Source of the DNA: JALXCH01 sp964495805
GTDB lineage: Bacteria > Calditrichota > Calditrichia > RBG-13-44-9
Direction of reading: 5' to 3'
DNA: 50,030 nt
NCBI GenBank assembly: GCA_964495805.1
Contig: CAZBWV010000016.1
Span: 1-50,030 of the forward strand
Part shown: positions 34,278 to 43,260 of the stretch, one piece after another
Layout: each line of letters opens with the position of its first letter
Position numbering within the stretch: the stretch's first letter is position 1
Made by a program: the position numbers and the translations under genes
The notes under the pieces: model-generated
The model's input: only the letters and a program-made list of their open reading frames with translations
What the model was told of the DNA's origin: nothing
Database searches by the model: none

Positions 34278-35413
34278 AGCTGTTTCTCCGGCATGTGTGA
34301 GAAGGAACGGTACAGCGCAAGCAAACGGGATTCCTGCTTTTGCCAGTTCCATTCCCGGCGAGCAACCAGACACTGCTGATGGTAAAATTCCCACTCTTTG
34401 GGATTGGACAGCAGGCGATTTATGGCTTTCGCAATGTCGCGGGGATTTTCCGGATCGACCAATACACCCACCGGGTACCGTTGCACAAACTCCCGAAAAG
34501 TGGGAATATCCGAAGCAATGACCGGTGTTCCGGCCATAACGTATTCAAAAAACTTATTGGGGGAAGCATAGCGATAATTCAGGTTGGTGGCCTGGAACAG
34601 CACCAGGCCCGCCAGCGCCCGATTGCTTTCCGCAATCAACTCGTGCCAGGGGAGTGTTCCCACCATCTCCACCCGATCGTTTAGTCCTTTCAGGCGAATC
34701 AGTTCCTGAAGCTGGACAGCGATCTCCCCATCCCCGATGATGCGCAATTTTCCCTCTTGAACCCAACGCATGGCTTCCAGCGCCCGGGGAAGTCCCCGAC
34801 CCGGTTTTAATATTCCCTGAAAAATGACCTCTTTTTTCCGTTCCGAAAAGGAAAGTACCGATGGCAATTCGCCGGAATCAGGCAGCTCAGGTAAATTCAT
34901 CAGTACGACTGGTTTGGTAAGAAACGGAAACGTTTGCTGGTACAACTCCGCCTGATGAGTATTAATGGCAATCCAGGCATCCACCCAGCGGAGGGTCAGG
35001 AGTTCCACCACCCGCCACACAAAGCCAGACAATTTTTTGCGCCGAAAAATTTCCAGTCCCCGGTAATATTCGTGGGCATCGTACACAATCGGCTTCTTTC
35101 TCAATTTTACAGCAGCAATTGCTCCCGGTAAAACCCACAAATCATGGGCGTGTAAAATATCGAAATCCCGGTGCAGAAGCTCCCGAAACAATTTTGCGTT
35201 GAAGGTGATAAATTTAAGGGGACCGCCCTGCCAGTGACGAAGAGTCAATCGGGAAATGGGAATGCCTGATACCACTTCCTGTGCGGGAACGTCCGGGGTT
35301 TTCAATCCCACAACTTCCGCGGAATACCCATTCCGGAGTGCGGTACGAACCTGATTGAACACCCTGCGCTCGTTTTGTGCATCGCTTAATATGACATGCA
35401 GAATTTTAATCAC
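34274..35413 (-). CDS. Glycosyltransferase family 4 (GT-B)
   Basis: 379-aa cytoplasmic glycosyltransferase with two Rossmann domains. The N-terminal acceptor domain shows NQVRTALRNGYSAEVVGLK and DILHAHDLWVLPGA. The C-terminal GT1/GT4 domain shows IFQGILKPGRGLPRALEAM, LRIIGDGE, VEMVGTLPWHEL and the donor site PNKFFEYVMAGTPVIASD, in which the usual ExxxxxE glutamates are partly kept. It probably adds a sugar to a surface polysaccharide or glycolipid. It is first in the operon with the GT39-like transferase (4-base overlap) and the YecE-like gene. Confidence 0.9.
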   Translation of the reverse strand: MIKILHVILSDAQNERRVFNQVRTALRNGYSAEVVGLKTPDVPAQEVVSGIPISRLTLRHWQGGPLKFITFNAKLFRELLHRDFDILHAHDLWVLPGAIAAVKLRKKPIVYDAHEYYRGLEIFRRKKLSGFVWRVVELLTLRWVDAWIAINTHQAELYQQTFPFLTKPVVLMNLPELPDSGELPSVLSFSERKKEVIFQGILKPGRGLPRALEAMRWVQEGKLRIIGDGEIAVQLQELIRLKGLNDRVEMVGTLPWHELIAESNRALAGLVLFQATNLNYRYASPNKFFEYVMAGTPVIASDIPTFREFVQRYPVGVLVDPENPRDIAKAINRLLSNPKEWEFYHQQCLVARREWNWQKQESRLLALYRSFSHMPEKQL

Positions 35414-35711
35414 CGGTATCTCTTCCGTTTCGCCCTGAACTGAGTCCGGGAAAAATTTAATATCAGCGGGATAAAATTCAAAGGCGTTCCGGAAAGGAGA
35501 ACATTTTCCCGTCTGCTTGCTCAGTTCACCCGTTTTCCGGGGAGTTTCGCTAATTTATTCAAAAAATTCCATTTCATTCGTCTTCGTCGGCAGTAGAAGT
35601 CGTTTACCACTTTTTTCATTGCAATCTTTTGCTCTGTATTTAAACTCTCTTCGTAACTCAGACCAATTCACTGCATCTCATAAACATTGTAGAATTATTT
35701 TGGGAGATATC

Positions 35712-36182
35712 ATGAAACGTAGTCAACAACTGGAAACGCTGTCCTTTGAGCACCACGATGGTCTGGTAGTCGCCAATCGGGTGAAACGGGGACTGGAGAA
35801 AAATGCTGAATTAGAGCAGATCGTTAATTATGTCCGGCATATCTGGAATAGCCTGTTAGTTGAACATTTTGCTCAGGAAGAAGCCACGCTAACGGATATC
35901 CTGAAACGAACCCCTCAGGGGAATCAACTTCTGGAGCGCATGCTCAATGAGCATCAACAGTTTTCGCAACTGGTGGAAGAACTTCGTACCGGCCAGTCAG
36001 TCCGGGAGGCTCTGAAGGAATTTGCTAACCTGCTTACCAGCCACATCCGCTTTGAGGAACGGGAATTGTTTCCGCTGGTCGAAAAAGAAGCCACATCGGA
36101 GGAACTCGAAAAAATAGGCCAATATTTGCATGAAAAACATGTTCCGGGAGATAAAGACTGGGGACCGGAGTTCTGGGGATAA
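35712..36182 (+). CDS. Hemerythrin-like domain protein
   Basis: 156-aa four-helix-bundle protein. The iron ligands of hemerythrin-like domains can be picked out: FEHHDGL, VEHFAQEE, NEHQQF and SHIRFEERELFPLVE. Such proteins bind a di-iron centre and sense or carry oxygen, nitric oxide or act in iron-sulfur repair. The C-terminal WGPEFWG tail is not typical of the domain. ATG 35712 is chosen because the domain begins there with GGGAGA upstream; an earlier in-frame start would add 65 residues unlike any protein. It stands alone on the plus strand. Confidence 0.88.
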   Translation: MKRSQQLETLSFEHHDGLVVANRVKRGLEKNAELEQIVNYVRHIWNSLLVEHFAQEEATLTDILKRTPQGNQLLERMLNEHQQFSQLVEELRTGQSVREALKEFANLLTSHIRFEERELFPLVEKEATSEELEKIGQYLHEKHVPGDKDWGPEFWG

Positions 36183-36595
36183 AACACCTCCCTGGTATCA
36201 ACATTTCTGTCCAACTGTTTTCTCAATTTTTTACTGTTTTATTGGCTGATTGGAAAAAGAGTGTTTTCTGGCGAGAACCTGCAGACCAGACTTCCTGATT
36301 GCATCTGAGCTTCTTTTTCCCGAAAATTACGAGAAGTGGTGTACCTAAAAAACATCCATTTTTAACAATTTCCGGTGGTTATTTCATTCCGGTAAAATGA
36401 ACAACAGGATTGAACCTGCCGTTTACTTCCCGAATATCCCACCGGATTAACGGTATTTTTCAGGTTTTTTGCAAATAATATGTTGTACGGTAGGGAAACG
36501 GTACATACTTGTCCGAAAAAATGACTGAAATCAATGGGTTCGGCTTCCTTTTTAGCCCCATTCGGGTGAATTCCAGAAAATTTCCCTTTTCTTTC
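36183..36595. other. Non-coding stretch after the hemerythrin gene
   Basis: About 410 bases between convergent genes. No hairpin with a T run, RNA gene or convincing open frame was seen on either strand. Confidence 0.4.
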
Positions 36596-38038
36596 TCATC
36601 CCATCTCCAGAGCAATCTCCGCTTCCCCCGCGGGAAAATTCTGAACAATCAAATGGTAAACGCCATCCTGTTTGGGCACCACATGATAAGGTCCCCGATG
36701 AACCCGAACAGGTTGGCGGGAGACAACCTCCAGGGTTAAACCGTGAACAGGTTGAGGGGCTGACAAAACCAGTTTCAGAAAACGGTCGTGCCAGTGAACT
36801 CGTTCAATTCGAATCGCTTCCCGTGCCTGCCACCATTCCCGAATCCCTTTCAAATGGTTTCGGTAGAAGTTTTTACCCTCCCAAAATTCAATAAGTATTT
36901 CCCACAGAGGTTGAAATTCCGCTTCGGCCAGATTACTGGGATGCCACAGCACATGAAATATTCCGTTTACCTCTTGCACATTGTGAATAAGGGACTCCAG
37001 AACATTGCGAGCTTTTTGCGGGGAATCGGCAACATTTTTCCAGCTGTAATCCATCAGGGAAAAAGGAATTTCAAAGAAATTTTCCGTAAGCCGATCCGGG
37101 TGTAGCGCCGGAACAAACGGGAAAGAGGTTCCGGCAACGAAACCAGGTGTCTGGTTGGATGCCACGGAGGTGTCGTATCGGAATCCCGCCGCAGCGAACC
37201 GTTCCCAGGCCAGCGGAAAGGTTAGATTCAGATAATGCTGACGTACCCCTGCCACTTTTTGTCCCAGCACTTTCTCCAATCGATTTTTCTCCCGAATAAT
37301 CCGTTCAGGGTGCTGCTGAGCATATCGGCTACTGTGCAATCCAATTTCGTGTCCCCGACCGATCAATTCCTTCAACAACCGGCGGAATTTTCCATGACGA
37401 ATGTCGTAACGATATCCCCATCCTTCCACACAGCGCGCCAGGAAAAAGAATGTAGCATACCCTCCTCGCCGGTCATAAAAATCCACCAGTTCCGGAAATG
37501 TCCAGTAGTCATTCTTGCCCTGAATCCATTCTACCAGATTCTGTCCGAATTCTCTCCATTGCCCTTTCCCCAGCATACGCGCTAACTGGAACGGACCATA
37601 CCGACGAGTTAAATCCACATCATGGGTCAGCACTGCGGCCATGGGCTTTCCTGCTGGCCAGGGAAGTTTCCGCATCAGCACCCAGCCTTTGTTTAGCGCC
37701 TTCTGACGCAATTTTTGCTGAAACTGCGTCAGATGCAGGTCCAGCACCGGTGTAGTCTGATCCGGTTCAGAAAGCACCCCCTGAAGGTCGATTTTGCTTA
37801 GCCGCTGATAGACTTGCTCCAAAAGCGTTGAGGGAAATTCGAATGAGGGGGAAACAGGTGAATTCTTCTCCGTATCGAATCCAGAGGTCAATCGTAAATT
37901 GGTTGCCCCGGATACCGGAGGGAACCATCCCAGCACGGAACGCACAAACCGTTCCACCAGCTGACCGTTATTCCGCACAACAGCTGAGTCGGGGGGAGGA
38001 AATTGGATTCCGGGTAAAAAAAGGAACGGTTTGCTCAT
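36596..38038 (-). CDS. Polysaccharide deacetylase (CE4-like) protein
   Basis: 480-aa protein whose central part (about 130-370) is a NodB-type deacetylase: LTHDVDLTRRYG carries the catalytic and metal aspartates of motif 1 and GHEIGLHSSRYA the two histidines of motif 2, with HVLWHPSNL late in the domain as the likely motif 5. Both flanking regions are not recognised; the last 90 residues look like a beta domain. It would remove N-acetyl groups from a cell-wall or surface polysaccharide. It has no signal peptide. The start is ATG 38036-38038 behind GGAGAG. It lies 14 bases after the DUF6599-like gene and ends a minus-strand run. Confidence 0.85.
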   Translation of the reverse strand: MSKPFLFLPGIQFPPPDSAVVRNNGQLVERFVRSVLGWFPPVSGATNLRLTSGFDTEKNSPVSPSFEFPSTLLEQVYQRLSKIDLQGVLSEPDQTTPVLDLHLTQFQQKLRQKALNKGWVLMRKLPWPAGKPMAAVLTHDVDLTRRYGPFQLARMLGKGQWREFGQNLVEWIQGKNDYWTFPELVDFYDRRGGYATFFFLARCVEGWGYRYDIRHGKFRRLLKELIGRGHEIGLHSSRYAQQHPERIIREKNRLEKVLGQKVAGVRQHYLNLTFPLAWERFAAAGFRYDTSVASNQTPGFVAGTSFPFVPALHPDRLTENFFEIPFSLMDYSWKNVADSPQKARNVLESLIHNVQEVNGIFHVLWHPSNLAEAEFQPLWEILIEFWEGKNFYRNHLKGIREWWQAREAIRIERVHWHDRFLKLVLSAPQPVHGLTLEVVSRQPVRVHRGPYHVVPKQDGVYHLIVQNFPAGEAEIALEMG

Positions 38039-38052
38039 CCCAGCTCTCCGGG

Positions 38053-38997
38053 TTACCCGGATTTCACCACTTTGCGTTTTTTCAGTTTATTGAGCACATC
38101 CTGCAAGCGATCTTCCGTCCACTTTTTATTCCGATAATTCAGGATGCCATAAATAATCTGATTCTTTTTAGCCAGCAGGGTTCTCCCCCACAGGGGTTCG
38201 TCCACCACAAAATAATCGGTGGCAACTTCCAGCGTATCGTTCACCAGGCGGGAATTTTTCTTCATAAAGCTGTAGTATCGCCAGAAGTTACTGTCCGCTG
38301 CAGCGGTAGTACCATTGTCGATAATAAAAATGCGGGAATATTCGTCATTCGCGTAATAATCGGCATAGTAAATGTTCTCAAAATAGTTCTGATCCAGCCA
38401 GCGATGCACATAAAACTTCTCGGAATGTTCCACCCGGTTTTTTTCTGGCAATGCATCTAAAATAGGCGTTCTGCGTTTTTGTTTGGGCAATCGCCGTACC
38501 ACCTGTTTCACAATATCCTTCAAATATTTCATATTCTCTTTCAAGGTGTCGGCCATTTCCGAAAGCACCACGTAATTTCCGTACCAGGAGAAAAGTTTTC
38601 CGCCGGCCAGGTAGGATTCAAACCCGAAATCAAAGAACTCCAGTGAAGGCGATTTTTGAACCGAATAAAACCCAAATGCCATGATCTGGGATGGTGCCTG
38701 GAATATGGTGGTGGATACCATGCAACTATCTTTCTGGTGAATGAATCGTGCCTGGTACGCCCGGTCGATGTGATACTCGGGGGCAAATTCACCAAAATCC
38801 TGCCCTATTTCCAGCAACTCCCGCCCGGAAATCATCTGCGTCTCCCCCACCAGCTTCCAGTCGGTTTTTTCAGAAATTTGGGAAAATATTTTGGCAATAT
38901 TTACCGTTTCTTCCCGCGTCCCAGCAAACCCTGTACTTAACCAAAATAGAAGCACGAAAAATCCCAGGGTAAAATCAAGTAACTTCCCGGGCTTCAT
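38053..38997 (-). CDS. Exported DUF6599-like protein
   Basis: 314-aa exported protein with signal peptide (LLDFTLGFFVLLFWLSTGFAG). The stretch IFQAPSQIMAFGFYSVQKSP and GGKLFSWYGNYVVLSEM fits DUF6599, a family of unknown function in which a short beta-rich module with an AFG-YS signature precedes a pair of similar modules. The second half (HRWLDQNYFENIYYADYY) repeats the theme. The start is ATG 38995-38997, with AAGGGGG about nine bases upstream; a GTG three codons earlier is in frame. It sits between bshC and a polysaccharide deacetylase, and the role is unknown. Confidence 0.7.
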   Translation of the reverse strand: MKPGKLLDFTLGFFVLLFWLSTGFAGTREETVNIAKIFSQISEKTDWKLVGETQMISGRELLEIGQDFGEFAPEYHIDRAYQARFIHQKDSCMVSTTIFQAPSQIMAFGFYSVQKSPSLEFFDFGFESYLAGGKLFSWYGNYVVLSEMADTLKENMKYLKDIVKQVVRRLPKQKRRTPILDALPEKNRVEHSEKFYVHRWLDQNYFENIYYADYYANDEYSRIFIIDNGTTAAADSNFWRYYSFMKKNSRLVNDTLEVATDYFVVDEPLWGRTLLAKKNQIIYGILNYRNKKWTEDRLQDVLNKLKKRKVVKSG

Positions 38998-39071
38998 TGC
39001 TCCCACCCCCTTTTACGTTTCTCTTCAGGACGATCATATCCACCCTTTTCCCCTTTGTGATGAGGCATTCA

Positions 39072-40712
39072 TCACAAAAGTATCATTTGGTGCTCGGTGG
39101 TATCCACCTTTATGCATTCGTATAAAGTGTTCACAAAAAGCAAATCATATTTATTAATATAATGCACCACGTTGAAAATCCGTTCCTGAGGTTGCTGCAT
39201 TGGTTTGAGATGAAGTAAAATCTTTCGAATCTGGCGCAGTTCTGCTTCCATACGCTGCTGAAGGACTCCATCCACCCGCGTCTGCAACTGACGAAGCGAT
39301 TGAAGCATGTGGTTGCGCGTTTTCTCTACCGATTTTTCCAGAGAAGGATCCAGTGCCTGAAGCACATCAGAGATCAATTCCAGATTATCCACAATATTCG
39401 CCTGGAAGTTCTCAAATATTTCATCGAAAGAGGGATTGCTGTACTGGCGCAGTATTTTGGGCACAATGGCTTCGTCTGTCCGAAGAATATCCGGGTAGTC
39501 GATTCCGAACTTCTCCACCAATCGGGCAATGTGTTTTTCCACGATGGTGACTCGCGGACGGGGATAGAGGATGGGACCAGGCATCCGGAAAACAGGGTAC
39601 AATGCATTGACCTGTGCCCAGTAACTCACTTCGCCGGGTCCCGCAACATAAGCGACGGTGGGTAACACAGCGTCCTGCATGAGAGGTCGCAACAGTACAT
39701 TGGGCGATAATCGATGCGGTTCGTTGTTCAGGATGTGATGCAATTCCTGCTCACTCAGAGCATAAGGATGCTCCGGGTGATGGATAAAATACCCATCTGT
39801 CGTGCGGTCGATTCGGCAACGTGCCGCATCATGTTCATCCTGTAAAAAAAGTAATGTTTGTTCCGGACGAACCGTTACCTGATTATGATAGCCTGCTTGA
39901 GTCAACGCATTGGAGCGCTCCCGGAGAGTAGTGACAACTTCATCGCGTCGTTCCAGGGCCTGACGAAAAACAGGTACCGCCATTTGTTTAATATCCGGGT
40001 GGGAGGGATTCAGCAGCACAATTCCCGTTCCTTTTAGAAGATGGTGCATCCAGCAGGCAAACGCATCGGCAAAATATTCCCCTGGCTGGTAACATTCGCT
40101 TAACTCCCGCACCACGGAACGGGTAAATTCTGTTTCGGGCAGTACCTTGTTTAGCTGGTTCAGGAGTTTCTCCATTTCCCCGGGAATCCGGCGCTGGTGC
40201 AACGAACGAAAATCATTTTTCGGCACAGGCAATTCCAGCCTGGTTAACTGGTTTTCTCGATCGGGGAGATAAACATGATTTACTTCACGGAAATCGTGGT
40301 CCCCTACCTCCATCCAGAAAATTGGAATAAAGTGGAACCGCGAAAACTGCTGTCGTAATTTTTCGCTTAACCGAAGAATAGCCAGGGCTTTGTACAGGGT
40401 GAACAGTGGTCCACCCCAGATGCCCACCTGCTGCCCGGTAACCACCGCCACACTATTTTCCCGGGTTAGCTGCTCAATATTCCGGAAAGTTTCCGGGGAA
40501 TTCGTCCAGTGGCGGTTTTGTTCTTCCAGAATCCGGGGCAATTCATTTCGGTAAGGGAAATACTCCCCCCGCCGAAGGATGGTTTCTTCCCACTCTTCCT
40601 GAAAATGGTTGGGGAAAAAAGGTTTCACCTTCTCCGCATGATTAAGAAAATCCCGAAATAGCGGTGTACCTTCGTTTAATAGAATTAGCTTTTGTTCAAC
40701 ATGTTGCTTCAT
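39072..40712 (-). CDS. bshC: Bacillithiol biosynthesis cysteine-adding enzyme BshC
   Basis: 546-aa enzyme proposed to join cysteine to glucosamine-malate in the last step of bacillithiol synthesis. Family hallmarks are VVTGQQVGIWGGPLFTLYKA near residue 95, FIPIFWMEVGDHDFREVNHV near 140, LLNPSHPDIK, and PTVAYVAGPGEVSYWAQ near 355, plus a long C-terminal coiled coil (about 440-520). All core parts and full length are present. Neither bshA nor bshB is in the window. It lies 22 bases after the PEGA-protein gene. Bacillithiol enzymes are known outside Bacillota, in Bacteroidota and Deinococcota. Confidence 0.93.
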   Translation of the reverse strand: MKQHVEQKLILLNEGTPLFRDFLNHAEKVKPFFPNHFQEEWEETILRRGEYFPYRNELPRILEEQNRHWTNSPETFRNIEQLTRENSVAVVTGQQVGIWGGPLFTLYKALAILRLSEKLRQQFSRFHFIPIFWMEVGDHDFREVNHVYLPDRENQLTRLELPVPKNDFRSLHQRRIPGEMEKLLNQLNKVLPETEFTRSVVRELSECYQPGEYFADAFACWMHHLLKGTGIVLLNPSHPDIKQMAVPVFRQALERRDEVVTTLRERSNALTQAGYHNQVTVRPEQTLLFLQDEHDAARCRIDRTTDGYFIHHPEHPYALSEQELHHILNNEPHRLSPNVLLRPLMQDAVLPTVAYVAGPGEVSYWAQVNALYPVFRMPGPILYPRPRVTIVEKHIARLVEKFGIDYPDILRTDEAIVPKILRQYSNPSFDEIFENFQANIVDNLELISDVLQALDPSLEKSVEKTRNHMLQSLRQLQTRVDGVLQQRMEAELRQIRKILLHLKPMQQPQERIFNVVHYINKYDLLFVNTLYECIKVDTTEHQMILL

Positions 40713-40734
40713 AAGCTCTGTTCATCCCGAACAC

Positions 40735-42021
40735 TCAAAATTTAAAATGGAACTGCTGATTTTTGCGATTTCTGACCAGAATAAACTCCTCGGTTGGTTT
40801 GTACTCCTGTTCTCCGCGCACCAGATTAATAAAATGAGATCCAGTAGTCAGGGGCATTCCTTTCACCGGGGTAACAAACGGAGTCCATTCGCCATCCACA
40901 ATGACCAGTGCACCGGGATTTTCGGAGGTAATGGTGACCGGAATTTTCCGGCTAATTTTTTCCAGACGGAACACCACGCTTTCCACATCTCCGGGAACCA
41001 CATTAACAAAAGCACTATCCGGGGTTACATGATAGCCATTTTGTCGAACCCGTACAACGTAATTACCCGCCGGTACCGGAATTAATTCCGTACTGGCTTG
41101 CATCCCCGTGTACTGATTATCTATAAACACATGCCCTTTATGCAGGTTGGTGGCTACCTCCAGGTATCCAATCTCTTCGCTGGGAATTAGATCGAAGTAC
41201 ACCTCGGTTACACCACCTTCCTGAACAAAAATACGCTGGAAAGACGGTTCTCCCCAATATCCTTTTTTGATCACCATCACGGTATGATAACCCACTGGAA
41301 TTTCAGTTATTCCTTCCCGGGAGACAGCCGCGGGAACACCATCCACAAACAGTTTGTATCCAGAAATATTTACGTTAAGTTTAATTTTACCCAGTCGTGC
41401 ACTACTCTTCAGTTTGAAAGAAACGGCCGCGTTTTTTTTCTCAAACACCGTAATCGCACTCATGGGCGGATAAGTGCTAAATCCTTCTTTATAAACAGTG
41501 ACATAGTGTTTCCCCACACGAAGATTCTTCACCGTGTCGGGAGTAAAATATTTTAATGGCTGGCCATCCACGTAAATGGTTGCTCCTTCCACATCCGAAT
41601 AAACCACTAAATTTCCTTTTTTGGGAGTGCGATTGGGAATAAAAAAGAAGGCAATAAAGAAGATCAATAAGGCAGAGACTACAGCACTGATATTGATTAA
41701 CAATAACTTTCGTTTTCTCGCCTTATTCCGATGGTGAGTCGAAGGTTTCCGTTTTCGTCGTGTTTTACGGCGCCGTTCTGCTTCTTCTTCCGGAAGCCAC
41801 TCGACCTCTCCATGGCGATTAATGTACTTAACATAACCATGCTCGGTATAAAAACGCTCCTCTTCCTCTTCCCTGATTTTAGCTCGTAATCGCTCCTCCA
41901 ATTGACGACGACGAGACTCTTCGGTTTGAGATTTGATTTTTTGTTCTCGCCTTAACCTCTCCTCCAATTTTTTTCGAATTTCTTCCCGAAGTCTTTTTTC
42001 TTCTTCAGGTGTTAAGGGCAT
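40735..42021 (-). CDS. PEGA-domain membrane protein with charged coiled-coil N-terminus
   Basis: 428-aa single-pass membrane protein. Residues 1-60 are a Glu/Arg coiled coil (EEEKRLREEIRKKLEERLRR), followed by a basic stretch, then a helix (LLLINISAVVSALLIFFIAF, about 106-125). The outside part holds four PEGA-type modules of about 70-80 residues (YSDVEGATIYVDGQPL, NVNISGYKLFVDGVP, ATNLHKGHVFIDNQYTG, SENPGALVIVDGEW). PEGA domains bind wall or surface partners and are often found on sensory kinases; none is fused here. The charged cytoplasmic coil suggests a cytoplasmic binding partner. It is the second gene of the minus-strand run after the epimerase. Confidence 0.85.
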   Translation of the reverse strand: MPLTPEEEKRLREEIRKKLEERLRREQKIKSQTEESRRRQLEERLRAKIREEEEERFYTEHGYVKYINRHGEVEWLPEEEAERRRKTRRKRKPSTHHRNKARKRKLLLINISAVVSALLIFFIAFFFIPNRTPKKGNLVVYSDVEGATIYVDGQPLKYFTPDTVKNLRVGKHYVTVYKEGFSTYPPMSAITVFEKKNAAVSFKLKSSARLGKIKLNVNISGYKLFVDGVPAAVSREGITEIPVGYHTVMVIKKGYWGEPSFQRIFVQEGGVTEVYFDLIPSEEIGYLEVATNLHKGHVFIDNQYTGMQASTELIPVPAGNYVVRVRQNGYHVTPDSAFVNVVPGDVESVVFRLEKISRKIPVTITSENPGALVIVDGEWTPFVTPVKGMPLTTGSHFINLVRGEQEYKPTEEFILVRNRKNQQFHFKF

Positions 42022-42069
42022 AAAATCTCCTTCATTATTAATCCCACTTTAGCCTGAATTAATAAGAGA

Positions 42070-43053
42070 TTACAACCATCCCATTCCCCGGTACCATTGT
42101 ATTGTTGCCTCAATCCCCCGATTTAAAGGGAAATGGGTCTGATAACCAAAATCCCGTTTTGCACGCTGAGGAGACACGACCCAGAATTGCTGTCGGACTT
42201 CGCGCATTTTTTGTCGATTCAAAATAGTGGGTTTACCCCGTAGGCGACCCACCCACTCAATAACCCCGGCCACTGCATAGGCTAACGGATAAGGAATTTT
42301 TACCGTTCGATAGGTGACCTGGAGAATACGCGCCGCCACACTGGCCACAAAAGACCAACGATACGCTTGTTCTTCACAAACGAAATACGTGTTTCCGGTT
42401 GTATTCGCACTCATGGTCGCTTCGCGAATACCTACCGCCAGATCTTCCACATAAACCAGACTGACCAACTGGTCGATATTTCCTACCTGAACATTCCAGC
42501 CCGATTTTAAATTTTTAAAAAAATGCAGGACGTCCGTATCCCGTGGGCCATAGACCGCAGGAGGTCGTACAATGGTAATCGGTAACCGATCCGCATGCTC
42601 CCGCACCAATTGTTCAGCCAACAGCTTGCTTTTCCCGTAATCGGTAATGGGTTTCGGAGAAAATGTTTCGTCGATTGCCTGGGCAGTGGGCGAAGGTCCA
42701 ACCGCTGCCTGACTACTGACGTACAAAAACTTTTTTATCCCGGAACCGCTCTGCTCAATTGTTTCCAGAAGGAAACGAGTGTTCTCAACATTCCCTCGAT
42801 AATAGTCTTCCCGCCGAAAAGCTTTGGTGACCCCTGCCACATGAACCACATAATCGACTTGGGGCAAAATTTCTTTATAGCTTTCCGGCTGGCTCAACTG
42901 CCCCGTCACCAATTCCAGAGGTAAATGCTGAATCCAGCGTAAATTACTGGTTTTACGCACCAGACAATAAAGCTGATGTCCTCCCTCCACCAGTTTTTCT
43001 GCTACGTGACTGCCCACAAAACCGGTAGCGCCTGTAAGAAAAAAGCGGGCCAT
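42070..43053 (-). CDS. NAD-dependent epimerase/dehydratase family reductase
   Basis: 327-aa extended short-chain dehydrogenase. The Rossmann motif FLTGATGFVGSHVAEKL is at the N-terminus and the catalytic YGKSK lies near residue 145, after VSSQAAVG. VRPPAVYGPRD supports the extended type. Members include sugar epimerases, 3-beta-hydroxysteroid-type reductases and the bacterial ceramide reductase CerR. Because a serine palmitoyltransferase lies 1.2 kb away, a sphingolipid reductase is possible but not shown. ATG 43051-43053 has AAAGGAA in place and starts exactly at the fold; the longer frame is rejected. It opens the run epimerase-PEGA-bshC-DUF6599-deacetylase. Confidence 0.87.
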   Translation of the reverse strand: MARFFLTGATGFVGSHVAEKLVEGGHQLYCLVRKTSNLRWIQHLPLELVTGQLSQPESYKEILPQVDYVVHVAGVTKAFRREDYYRGNVENTRFLLETIEQSGSGIKKFLYVSSQAAVGPSPTAQAIDETFSPKPITDYGKSKLLAEQLVREHADRLPITIVRPPAVYGPRDTDVLHFFKNLKSGWNVQVGNIDQLVSLVYVEDLAVGIREATMSANTTGNTYFVCEEQAYRWSFVASVAARILQVTYRTVKIPYPLAYAVAGVIEWVGRLRGKPTILNRQKMREVRQQFWVVSPQRAKRDFGYQTHFPLNRGIEATIQWYRGMGWL

Positions 43054-43196
43054 GGATTTCCTTTTGAATTCACTGAAGGCTTTCAAAATAGACCAATATC
43101 TTAACTGTAAAATATAAGACAAACAGCATGACAATCAAAATTGATGTTCATTTCTTTCCTTTTTCACCCCAAAATTAAATAGACAAAAGAAAAATC

Positions 43197-43225
43197 TTTA
43201 CACTCAATATTTAATTTATTATTTT
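43197..43225 (+). promoter_or_regulatory. Candidate sigma-70 promoter of metF
   Basis: TTTACA, 17 bases, TATTTT in a very A+T-rich stretch, 35 bases before the metF start. The A+T richness makes chance pairs likely, so this is only a candidate. Confidence 0.3.
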
Positions 43226-43260
43226 AAATTTTATAATTTTAAGCAAAGTGTGGGTGAACG

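Noticed and set aside
34274..35413. Glycosyltransferase as bacillithiol enzyme BshA
   Set aside because: It lies in a different operon from bshC with a membrane glycosyltransferase, and no BshA-specific signature could be picked out.
36596..38038. Deacetylase as bacillithiol enzyme BshB
   Set aside because: BshB is an LmbE-type protein; this sequence has NodB-type CE4 motifs.
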